Assembly: GCF_000002995.4 (NCBI RefSeq)
Contig: NW_025062478.1
Coordinates: forward strand, 7,478,001 to 7,542,000
Direction: 5' to 3'
Source: Brugia malayi
Taxonomy: Eukaryota; Nematoda; Chromadorea; Rhabditida; Onchocercidae
DNA length: 64,000 nt
Below are positions 30,822-42,229 of this stretch, one piece after another (the first letter of the stretch is position 1; each line of letters starts with the position of its first letter). The position numbers and the translations under genes are program-made. Under the pieces are notes generated by a model. That model did not search any database and was not told the DNA's origin. It saw only the letters and a list, made by a program, of their open reading frames with translations.

Positions 30822-32704
30822 CTAAAAAATGGTTGCTAAGGTATAAGGCAATGATTTACTTAGGAAAATAAGATTTTTCGATTTGATAAATTCTCTTTTT
30901 TTATTTTGATCATAAGACTGAGTTTTATTGTTATCTCAGGTTTAAATTAAAGGCCTAATGATTATTAATAATTAAGTACAATATTATTGCACAAATCCAA
31001 CTGCTACTGCAAACAGTATTTTAGACTACATGATAGCTTTATTGCTAGTGGTTAAATTGTTTGTTATAATATTGCTCTAATTTAACAACATTTTGGCACT
31101 GAATAAGATTAAAATGTGTCCTAATGCTAAGTTACTTGAGCTAAACAATCAGTTTTATGAGGCTCTGATTATAACGATATCCAAAAGGCTATACTGAGTC
31201 ATTTATGATAATCAATTGGGAAAAATAAAATGAACTAACATCGATCAGCAAAGGTTAATAAGATTAGGAAGAAAGAGTAGTAAAGGCCTAATAGTGACAT
31301 TAGCAATAGAAAGGATATCAGCAATGTCTTAGGTTGATTGCAGATGCATCAACACTGTTGCATGCCGTGCTGAACAAAAACAGCATGCATGAATGATGAG
31401 AAGAAGAGCATGTTATAAATACTTTTCATCCCTTAAATCAATTATTTAATATTTCATGCATTTAAATAAAAATACCGACAAGCCAAATAATCGGATATTA
31501 TCATTAGAAGCCCGACTTTCAGACTTATCCTCCTTCTATTACTTCATCGAATTCATCTAATGCTTAGCCAACTCATACCATTTTCTCGTCATAAAAGAAC
31601 TTACTGAGAATATGTCTAAAGTTCTCTAAAAGAAAGGCTCTCCTTCTTGAGAGGAATTATTACAATAATCGACCACATGAAATAGAAAGGATGGCATATC
31701 TTAATTAAGTGCACGCTATCTTAATTTGAAACAGAATTAATTACTTTAAAGAGGAAAATTAATAATTTAATTATAAACTAGTTTAATGCTCTAAACAATT
31801 CATCTGGCAGAAAGTTTTGTTAGGAAGTTGCTAACTTTTTTCTCCAGTTTTAATTAAGATATTAATCTTCAATTCTAATTAAAATATAAATAGAAACGAA
31901 GACTGAAGAAAAAAATGTTTGTTAGGAGTCGAAAAAAAATTAATTTGTGTGAAATATATTTGAGAAATTGGAATCAGCAGAGGATTTCAAATTATTCATT
32001 TGCGAGACAGTTTTTTATGAAAACAGATATGACATTATAATTCATATTATCTATTTATGTAATAATTTGTTTAGAATGATTGAAAAGGATTGATTAGTAT
32101 AGTTTCAGAAGAAAAGTAATAACATCAAACAGTGAACAAATTCTTCAAGAAAAATTATTACTGAAACTATACGAGCTGTGAATCTTAAAGTTGACATTAT
32201 TCCCTTTAGGGATAAAAAAATCTGATGGTCAATTAAAATCTGTAATTAGTTAATAACTCGTTTAAGAAAATTCGAAAAAGTTATTTGTCAACAAAAATGA
32301 ATAGTGGTGTGTCTTACTGTTGTGATTATAGTTTCTATTGAAATATCAAGACTAGTAAAGTATTAAATTTCACTTTTTCATATCAGTCGTTTTGCAGTTT
32401 CAATCTTCCTTTATCTGTTTGTTGCTTCTCTTGGTTCTACCTGTTCTGAACTATAATGTTGCTTATTCATTTAAGGCAACAGATCTTCAGGTGCATTTCT
32501 ATAATTCTTAATTCAACTAGTGGCATAATTTTGACTTTTAAATTCTCTTGCTCTCTCCTCAACATTTCATTTATCATTTTAATAAAGAAATAGTTTGATG
32601 GATCATACATTGATAAAGATCAAATAACTATTCAGGCATACTTTCAGCATCGATTACTCTAAGTAATAATCCATAGATATTTATCATATTATGAAGGAAA
32701 AATT

Positions 32705-32757
32705 AACATCGTTTTATTTTAATAAAATAAAACATCGTTTTATTTATTTTAATAAAG
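32705..32757. repeat. Imperfect tandem duplication
   Basis: Two adjacent copies of AACATCGTTTTATTT(TA)TTTTAATAAA differ by a short indel. AT-rich, probably replication slippage. Confidence 0.8.
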
Positions 32758-33770
32758 TTTAGAGTCTTTTTTACTTTTCTATACTTTTAGTTATTATATT
32801 CCGATCTCTCCATGCTTGGTAATGTACAATCAAAGTTAGAGAAATATGCCTTATCCTCTTGTTAAATTACTCATCATCAAGCATGTTAACGAATTATACC
32901 GAATTGAATCGTTACATTGTCTCGTGGCGTAAAAGGGAGAAAGAGCTCAGCTTAATATATTAATCCAACATTTAACAACATTTTGAAATAATCGATGAAA
33001 ATAGCATATATATAGTGGAAACGATAAGTTAAATAACCACTGTTCCATTATTTCAATTTTAATGTTAAATGTGACGCTAATTGGAATTTTAAGAATGCTT
33101 CTATTGTGCATTTCATATATTGGTGTTAACAACGAAGACTAAATCATTTGATGTTCAGAGTGAGATGTCAACTTGGAACAAAGTTTAAATTTTGCTTTTC
33201 CCTCCATTTGATTTGCATAGCCTGAAATCACTTAATGCATAATGCGTTTTTAGAGAATTCTTGTGTTTGACTGCAAAATGACTGCCTTCCTGAATGTTTA
33301 TAGAGAAATATACCACCACACAAACAGATCTCATATTCTTTATTCAAATATCAATAAGTACTCCAATTCATGAATTTTAATGTGACTTTTGATAGCATTT
33401 TTTGTTTTCTCAAATTTTTTCATATATAAATGTCTTTGAGACATATTGAAATTCTATTGAAATCCAACAGCAAGTGCAGCATATCTATTCAAGGCTTGTT
33501 TACTCAAGGCATTAGCTATTACTTTCTCTCTCTCTCTCAAAGCTAATAGTAACAGTTGTTTTGGAAGTTTTAAATAAGTTCATTGCCACTATATCCTTCT
33601 ACAACTAAGTAATTGTGGTCGTCAACACTACTTCATGATTTTTCCATCTCACAAATACTGGTCCTTCTCTTCTTTTATGAAACAATACTCTCCAATTGTA
33701 CTCAAAACTTTTTGCTTTTTTCAAGGCTGTTTAATATGCCATTACTCTTCCTATAATCACACATTTGCAC

Positions 33771-33870
33771 TCATACATACACACACACACATATACACAC
33801 ATACACATACACACACACATATATACACACATACACATACATACACACACACACACACACACATATACAC
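33771..33870. repeat. CA/TA-interrupted microsatellite
   Basis: About 100 bases of CACA runs interrupted by TA steps (ACACATATACACACATACACA pattern). It creates spurious Thr/His and Cys/Val reading frames on both strands. Confidence 0.95.
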
Positions 33871-36800
33871 GGGGAAAGAATGCCAAACAACGAAACGAAA
33901 TTTGTTGAACGAAATCGATCTGCAGGAGCGCTTGGCTGGTAGGTACATCGCGAGACGCTAGCTCAAACAATCCTTCATTGCATTTTTAAATTAGACGGCA
34001 CTTCAGGAATTCCGAACTATTAGCTTCAGGTGAGGATGTTCCGTACCATAGATCTCATAAGAATCGCTGGTGCTCTCACAATGCCAGGTCAATCTATTCA
34101 GCCAAGGATTATACATGTGATATCAGATGACAATAACATCTTTGGAAACGCAATGTCCCCTCATGAAATAAACAATGAGCAGTATATTATATTCTCGTCA
34201 CCTTTCACCTTTGTTCACTTTTCATCAGTATAATTTGAGATACTGGACTATATTTTATATCTTGACGTCCACAAACTTTTTCCTTTCATTAGCCGATGTT
34301 GCGAATACAGCAGATATAAAGTTAAAGCATTAACTGTCGTTTTTCTTATGTTATGAATCGGATGATGTTGAATTTCCCAATAATACACTATGCATTCTCG
34401 TGTTCAGTATCAGTTCATTCAGCTATTATTATTGTTTACAATTCTTCATCCAAAATCTCATAATCAGTTTGCTAGCACTTCAGACCAGCGAATCCCTCGC
34501 CATTTTAACTGATGTAGGGAAAGGATTAGAAGTTTTGTTTAAAGCTAAATATAGAATCTCTATTCATAAAGCCAGGCGCTATTTTAAGGCACTAATAATT
34601 TTCGGCATAGTGGTGCACATGGGTCTTATAAGCCAATATAGCTAAGCTTATATTAATTCATTTCTGTCTATATTAGTATCAATTTTAGACTTTCAAAAAT
34701 AGACAAAAGTGTGCGACACCACAGCGCTAATGTTTATTATTGTCAGTCATCTTTCTTAATCTCGTTAAATAAACTGATGAAATATTTCTCCCATTACTCA
34801 CTCAATAGTTATTACTTTTCTTCTGCTAACACTTAAGTGATTGCTAATTAAAGGTGTGATAAAATAAGCAATTACCAATAAGTTTCAAAAAAAATATTTA
34901 AGGAAGTGAAATCAACATTTTTCTGGAAATAAAATTCGAACTAAAATCGGCAAAGTTTTTTTCTCTCGAAAACTTCCTATAATTTTGACCGATTTGAAGA
35001 AAGAAACGAGAAAATTATTTGTTTTGAAAAGTAACAATGTGAAGGCAACTCTACACTTTGGTCTTTATTGTTTAAATGAAAAAAAAGATGAAAAATTGCT
35101 GTCAGATTAAGGCCAGAGTGGTTGATGCAATCCACTCTATTCTCTCTTTACTCTATTTAGCCGCTCATTCTACTTTACACATTTCTAGCCCAGCTGTTAT
35201 CGAATGAGACCCATAAATTTCCTCCTTTTCATAATCTATTTCCTTAAGCTATCCACAACTAAACTCTTTTGTTTAGTGATGCATCAAATGTAGCAATATT
35301 TTTTGAATGCCATTCCCAACTTCTTTCATCACCAAAATTACTTTTTGAAGCAACTTTTTATATTTTTTTTAATTTCTAATTTCATGTCTTGTGTTTCATT
35401 CAGTTAGATATAATTATGGCTCCAATTAGATTTTGGAATGAACTGATTTTAAATCCTAATCTTTCTAATGAACTCTCCTGATTTAAACTATTTGCCAACG
35501 AATATTTTTGAAAATTTGCTGTTTTTAGCAACAGTTATGGGAGTAGAATTTATTAACATCAAAGAGAATGTTTATTCCAACATTATTTGCTATTAATTGT
35601 CTTTTTTATTATCTGAAGATGAGAATTATGTTCCTTTGACTGTGCCTCACTGTTTTTGTCCTTGATGAAGATTTAAAATTATTTCTTTCTTAATCGTCAG
35701 TTTTGAGGAGACGAGTGGACAAGAAGGAAAAATGGAGTGGTACTGACAGTTTTCAGATCCCTGAAAAAATTAAACTTAATTCAGCCAGTTAAGAATTTAT
35801 TTCATTTCCTCTTTCTTATCCCAAATTTGTTTAAGCTAGAGATATGCGTTTCATCGAGAACATTTCATAATATCCTTCAGCATTTCATAATCCATCATGA
35901 AATAAATTTTCTTTTCACATTTCACTCTATTTCTTATCAGTGCTACTTTTTGTTAATATATTCAAATAAAGTTAATCTTAACATATGCCACTGTGAAATT
36001 AATTTGGACATCTCAACACTGATTTGCATTGGTCAAATAATGCTGAAATGTGAGCACTGCATTCTTCTCGAAACTCGAAAAGGCCTGCCTAATATTTTCT
36101 GTGCATTAACTGATCTTAGAGTAGTGATAGTCCAATTACTAGCTGAATGAAGTGGTTTTGTTCTGATGTGACAGCTGAGCTTTTTTCATGAATTCTTCAA
36201 ATATGGCACTTTATCTTTTAGCTTGGATATGAGGCGTAGTAGTGGTTAATTGAGATTCAGAAATTTTCTGTTCTTCATCTAGAATTGTTTGTTATACTCG
36301 TAAACATCTTTCTCGCGAAAATGACCCCTTGGGTTTATTTTCACTATCTGTGCATGTCACTTATCAATCTTATCTTGAAGTATGGAAGTCTTATGTCAAA
36401 TGGTCACTGATTATATTTGCTCTCTCCATGCATAAATCATAAGAAATGGAATGCAGACTACGAGGGCGGTGACACGAGAATAGTTATTTCTTTTTTTTGA
36501 AATCACATCATGCGTACATGTCCATCTGCTTTATTTTTGAAAATGATATATTGTGTAGATATTTTTATTTTTATTTGCTGACGTAATAATTCTTTGGAAC
36601 CATTATGCATTGCGACTGTTTGCTAGTCTTCAGGAAGTGTCTCAAATAAAAATATTATTATAAATAAGAGTGGTTGGCTGCAATCTCTTTAGTGTAGACG
36701 GAAAATCTATGCATTGGTCAATTACTGATATTAGATATCAAAATCATTCCGACATCAAAATAAATTGTAATCAGACTGTCTTATCAAGATATTTTTTTTC

Positions 36801-37665
36801 ATTTTTCTTTTAGAGCCACTTATCATAAAATAGTTTGAACAGCCCTAGTATATCTATCTCTAAGATATTTAACTTTTTTTTTTTTTTTTTTGGAAATTTT
36901 TTTACAAAGAAATTTTAATGAGAAAAGGTAAAGTTTCTGGTTGAACTCTTATAAACAGTTTCTCTTAAGTTTTTAATTTCAAAGCAAATTGAAAAGATCA
37001 TTGCATGAAGCTGAAAGGTTGTTATATTTTTTTCTTCAGGAATTTCAAAATATTGAAACAATTATTGAATAAAAATTTTAGCTTTTCCAACAATCTTTTG
37101 GATATTCTCTTGACTATTTCTTATTTTGTAATTTGGAAATTTTTTTTATCCAATAAACTGCCCAATTTTTCATTTATGTGAAGTGAGAAGTTTTTCACTT
37201 CTGTTTTCAAGTCCCCGTAATTTTAGCATTGAATAGTCATATAATAGATATACAACAACTTCATCTTCTGTTCATTCCCTAAGCGAAAGTGCTTTGTGCA
37301 TCCTTGTTTTGGTAGCCGTAACTCCTTTGCTCCCCTCTCTTTTAATTAAAATTTCGGATTAGAATGTTCATGGCTAGATAAGTCACTGGAATCAAGAGAA
37401 TAATGCAGTTAATCATCCATGCAAGTAAACATCACGCATAAATTTTTTTTTTTTTTTGCAATTTTTTGCTCTGTGACATCCTCATTTTTCGACTTTTTTG
37501 AAGCATATGTTCGTCATTTAATATGCATTTGTCCGCTAGTTTTAAAAGCAGTTCAAGTTCTTTGCATACTATTCTATGGGACATATTTGGTGTAAAATTA
37601 ATTTTAAATAATTGATGGTACATCTAAAGCATTTTATGTAGTTATTTGAGCGTTCAAAATATTTC

Positions 37666-37674
37666 GTATTTCAG
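37666..37674 (+). promoter_or_regulatory. Candidate trans-splice acceptor for the CAP gene
   Basis: GTATTTCAG ends five bases before the ATG at 37680. Position and sequence fit a spliced-leader site. Confidence 0.45.
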
Positions 37675-37679
37675 CTGTG

Positions 37680-40327
37680 ATGAAAAAATTTTTTGGTAGA
37701 AAAAAATTGAAAAAATCAAAATCGGATCAACATGAAAAGGTAGATGAAAATTGTATTAACGGAACAACTACTCTAGCAGCAAGTGGTACATTTTGTCGCA
37801 CAACCAGTGACTTCAAGTAAAATTGTTTTTCAAGAGACTTTTTTTTTTACATACTTTTAAATCCACCTGCTTTCCATGATTAAAATTCTATCAATAATAG
37901 AAAAATTTTATGAAGGATTAAAAATTTCAGAGAATCAACAACTACAGATGAATGTAACAGTTGTTACGATGCTACATCATCATCGATGGGAGAAGAACGC
38001 CATTTTGATGAAGAATTAGATAAACACATGATGCAAACCATTGCTGATGTCAAATATGTCAAAAACAGGCCTAAATTTGTTGCGGTTGGTAAGTTTGCAT
38101 TAAAGGTTAACCATTTTATTAAACAAAATATACTTTATAAGGTTTAACATGCGAAGCAATTATGTATTAGAGTTAGGAATAAGGATTTTGTAATCAATAG
38201 GATTTCATTAATTTATTAGTTGTTATGCTGCGAGAAATTGAAAAAACAGTCGAACAAATATGTTCAAAAATATCTAAATAAAGAAGTGAAAAAAAGTTCT
38301 GAAGAATATTGTTTTGAAATTATTGTAATCAAGATGAAGTGTCAATTGTATTGCTGAGTTTAAAAACAAATAACCAGACAATTAATTAGAATTTTCTACA
38401 GGTGAAGTGAATTTTCAACGTGAATGTTTGGATGCTCATAATGCGGTAAGGGCACGATATGGATGCCAACCATTGATATGGTCTCAGGAATTATGTGATC
38501 TGGCCCATTCCTGGGCAATTAAACTGGCTGAAAGAGGACGGATATTATTTCCAGAATTACAGGGTAGTAATATTTGTCATTTAAAAAGCATTTCTAGAAA
38601 TTCGGAATGATTAGCTGTGTCACAGTTGCAGTACTTTCATTATCCAACGCTTTTTATTTCTCGAAAAAAAGGACTAAAGTTTATATTATTCAAATTAAAT
38701 TTTTGTTGTAGGTGAAATTCTTTAGAGAAAGTTTTTTGGTGCTATATATCAATGAAGCAGCAATTTTATAATTTTGAGACAAAAATTAATTAAATGCTTG
38801 TCAGGAATAGGTGAAAATATACGGTTAACAATAATAGATGAACAAACTCATTTACCTTCTGGTGCCGAAATTACCGAAATTTGGGCCAGCGAAGCAGAGC
38901 ACTTCGATTTCGAAAGGCCGCGATGGAATCCCAGTAAGTTTATTGTTGCTCTAAGTCCTCTAAAGCGGTAAATTTGCGAGAGGATATTTCGGCCAGTTTT
39001 TCATAGTTCTGAATTTAAGATCTCTGTGGAGTATAGCTCAAAATAATTATTTTATCAATGCGCTAACAAAATATAGTGAATGGTCAGCTTGGCAATTGTA
39101 GTAAACAATTATCAAAAAAATTATCTGTTTGCTATTGTGTGGAATGCGACAATGTTTGCAACGCCATCAGAGAGTCTTCTGAAGTTGGCTAATGCTTTTG
39201 TGCAGCATAATGTTCAATTCCTTTGCCTTCAAGTGTTTTGTGAAGGATTTTTGTGCAGCCTTCCTACAAAGAAGCAAATGATTGTTGCGGGCACTCTCTT
39301 TCCGGTGTACCAGAGGTACTTCGAATCTGTAGTTTACTGGAAGAGTCGAGTTCTGCGCACTTCTGCGCAAAATAAACAGTTGGACTAAAAGACTGGACAA
39401 CTCTACCGAATAACGACTAATTTCCTGTTGTTGATTTATTGCTTCAAATAAGAATATTTATCGTTGAAAAAATTTTTTGATGAACTATTTTACAGAATAG
39501 TTAAAAGATTATTACTTGCTAATTTTACATTGAAAACGAGAATAATGGAATAAACTTGAGCAGTTTTCTGAAAGGCGAGAATAGAAAACCCTACTTCTCA
39601 AAATTTTCCTGATTTAAAGCCGTTATCTTCAAAATTTTAGCTTTCCAGTTTTGTAGATTAAGTTGGAAATTTTTGTGAATAAATGAATAATTGAGTAAAT
39701 AATTAAGTCATCCAGTCAGATTATGGCAATTTTATTTCTATCGAATTTACAGCTTCACAAAATTACCAAGCAGCTGCTTGGGGAATTTTTCAGAGACGCA
39801 GCATTTCACGCAAATAGTTTGGAAGGAAACCTCTGAAATGGGCATTGCTCGACAGTGGAATACTAGCACTAACTGTGTCGCTACAGTCGCAATGTATCGT
39901 CCTTCCGGTAACTCTAACGCCCCAGGCAAGTTCACTTCTTCCTTTTCGCACCATTTATGGATCTCAGCCAACTAAAGTAGGGAACAATTAAGTAATACAA
40001 AATTGTGGCATAAATAATGGATGTAAATAAGTTACTTTTGTATATTATTATCATCATTTATCTCCATTTTAAGTATATATTTAATGAAAAAAAAAATCAA
40101 TTTAACAAGCACATTTCACTCTTAAAAGTTATTTATGCTTCTTTTAGATTCAAGAAAATTTTTGAATTGCAGGTGAGTTTCAACTAAATATACCACCAAA
40201 AGTATATTTTGATGAAATTCCACTATTACCCAACACAGTAATGCAAGGCACTACATGCGTGCTCCGACAGTCCACAACCGCTCAGGAATCTTTGTTCAAA
40301 AATTTGCCCTCTTCTAGTAATGGATAA
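37680..40327 (+). CDS. CAP/SCP-domain protein, GAPR-1-like, no signal peptide
   Basis: Exons: 37680-37816, 37931-38088, 38402-38563, 38805-38933, 39794-39925, 40173-40327; phases agree and the product is 290 residues. Residues 1-98 are a charged, Ser/Thr-rich extension beginning MKKFFGRKKLKKSKSD, not a signal peptide, so a cytosolic or peripheral-membrane location is inferred, unlike secreted nematode venom-allergen-like CAP proteins. The CAP domain follows: CLDAHNAVRARYGC, LAHSWAIKLAERG, GIGENIRL, EIWASEAEHFDF, QHFTQIVWKETSEMG and EFQLNIPPK. Of the four residues lining the CAP cavity, both Glu and the HFTQ His are present. The first His (in HS after the third helix) is replaced within ILFPELQG. 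The fifth intron has a GC donor (GCAAGT at 39926). Function beyond the fold is unknown; human GLIPR2 is the nearest layout. Confidence 0.88.
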
Positions 40328-41780
40328 ATATTTCAGATTTGTGAAATAATGTGAACTATCGTCGGTGAATATTTTGATGAAACTTTTTTTTTGTTACAAA
40401 TTCCAAAACAGCTAAAATATTGAAATTTCAGAAATGTTAGAATTGATGCTTGGACTAAAAATAATTTATTTTTAATCCCGTAAAAAATATAATCACGCAT
40501 TAATGAACTTTTTTTTAGCAAAACATTTCTCTGGCCACAATAATTTGGCACTGGGTATAGAATATTTTTATGATTGATAACAAATGAAAAATTTGCTAAA
40601 TTCATCATTAGTTTGCAGAGCGATAATTTCATTTTTCTAAATTTTTTCTAAGTAAATTCTTAATATCAAACAACAGTAATAACTTCTATATATTTAGAAT
40701 TTTGTTTTTGTTTTTACAATTTTATAACATTTACTTCGAATTCGTTTACTATTAACTGCCATATTTCATTACTGCAAGTGCTGTTCTTGTGACTGATAGT
40801 ATGTATTTCCTATATGAGAATTTGATTAATTTTTCGCGCAGTATTTTTCAAAACTTTTTGTTACGTTCGCTTACACAAATTAAATGAAATTAAATTTTAG
40901 ATTAAGTAAAAACACATCGTATCGTATTTTATTTTAAATAACTTTCACATTAGCGTAGTATACAAAATCACATCTTAGTAAAAGTATTTCTATTCAAAAA
41001 AAAAAAAACAATTCCTAATTTCCATTGCCATTAAATTAATTGCAACATTTTAATAATTACCATAGATACCTTCGTATAAAATATATGATCATTGTATACT
41101 ACAAATGGCGTAGAACATAAAATTACGTCGTTAGTTTTGATATATTAAGATTTTTGTCTTGAGAACGACTTCATTTTAACGTGCAAAATTTTTTTTATTT
41201 CAGAGGGCAATTTCTATTGGTAGCGAAACTTATGCAAATGAGAAAAGAAATTTAATTTCCGATTTACTATTGTTTACTTTCCGCAATATTTTTTTTCCTT
41301 AATAAATTATTTTCGGGAAAAGTTCGATTTAAAAAAAAACAGTGCTGAAATGTTAATAATCAATCCAATTTACTTCAAAAAAATATCTCATATATCTGTT
41401 TAATTCTTATTTGACTTTTAAATATTCAGCTTGCAATACAAATGCAATTATGCTGGTACAGTTGTGATTTAAGCACGATTGACTATTTCAATCCATGATG
41501 ATTTATTTATTCAGGTTTGCAGTTGAAAAGCAAGTGATGAAAATCTGATCTGGGCGAACTTTAACAGCACTTTTTGAATCAGAAGATTTAAATAGTGGTT
41601 AATTGTTCGCACTTTTTGCTAGAAGTAGAAAAAGACACTAGAAAAAAAAAAAAATCAGCCATACCGTTATCGATGAAATATGTATTAAGGTAAAATTACC
41701 GTAGAAACAAACGAAGATGACTTCTTCTTAGGGAGGAGCGGGTATCGGAAGAATTTGTCTTCCCTTTACTGTCGTTGTGG

Positions 41781-41806
41781 ACAAAAGAGGTCGCACTTAT
41801 TAAGAA
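41781..41806. repeat. Degenerate repeated motif, copy 1
   Basis: ACAAAAGAGGTCGCACTTAT matches ACAAAAAGCGGTTGCACTTA plus T at 42201-42221 with a few differences. The motif style recalls Tc1/mariner termini, but the two copies are direct, not inverted. Confidence 0.5.
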
Positions 41807-42200
41807 TTATTCGTCCTCTTATTATTTCACCATGAATAAATGACACTGAAAGACTTAAAATTATTTCAGCTATCAATGTTACTTGCTCTGTTCCCATGAT
41901 ATGTGTACCTGTCGTAAATTTCCTTGAAACTTTAGCAAATTCAGAACAAAAATTGTGCTTCTGATCAATTCAAGGACGCTTACAAAAAGTTTATTTTATT
42001 TTTTGTCCCACAGAAGAATGATTCATCATTTATGTATATCTTGGGATCCAATGAAAGAATCACTGATAATTCATCCAGACTTACCTTCTTGCAGTTTACC
42101 TCATTTAACCCGGAACTCAAACTTGAAAGAATTAAAAATTAAAAAGCGATTAAAAATCATGATAGTTTGGAAATAAAAAGGTACAACAATTAGAGTTCTT

Positions 42201-42229
42201 ACAAAAAGCGGTTGCACTTATCGGGACAA
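42201..42229. repeat. Degenerate repeated motif, copy 2
   Basis: Direct copy of 41781-41806 about 420 bases downstream, continuing into CGGGACAAT. It may be a remnant of a DNA transposon end; no transposase frame was seen nearby. Confidence 0.5.

Larger units (their letters stand above)
30822..37679. other. Long AT-rich region, no gene recognised
   Basis: Should contain the missing 5' exon(s) and promoter of the MEC-9-like gene (minus strand) and the promoter of the CAP gene (plus strand). I found no convincing exon on either strand. Frames at 34400-34645 and 35737-36150 are open but low-complexity with no family resemblance. Simple repeats lie at 32705-32757 and 33771-33870. Confidence 0.5.

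Noticed and set aside
31356..31386. Candidate minus-strand signal-peptide exon (MLFLFSTACN) for the MEC-9-like gene
   Set aside because: Phase fits, but the donor GTGTTG is poor and the hydrophobic run is only about eight residues. An overlapping frame from 31411 is equally hydrophobic, so the evidence is too weak.
33635..33970. Overlapping frames rich in Thr/His (plus) and Cys/Val (minus)
   Set aside because: They are produced by the CA/TA microsatellite at 33771-33870.
35737..36150. 137-codon plus-strand frame
   Set aside because: No recognisable motif, heavily AT-driven composition, and no neighbouring exons or good start context.
42011..42140. Open stretch after a CCCACAG acceptor (KNDSSFMYILGSNERI)
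   Set aside because: Forty-odd codons with no donor partner or family match; could be chance in this patch.
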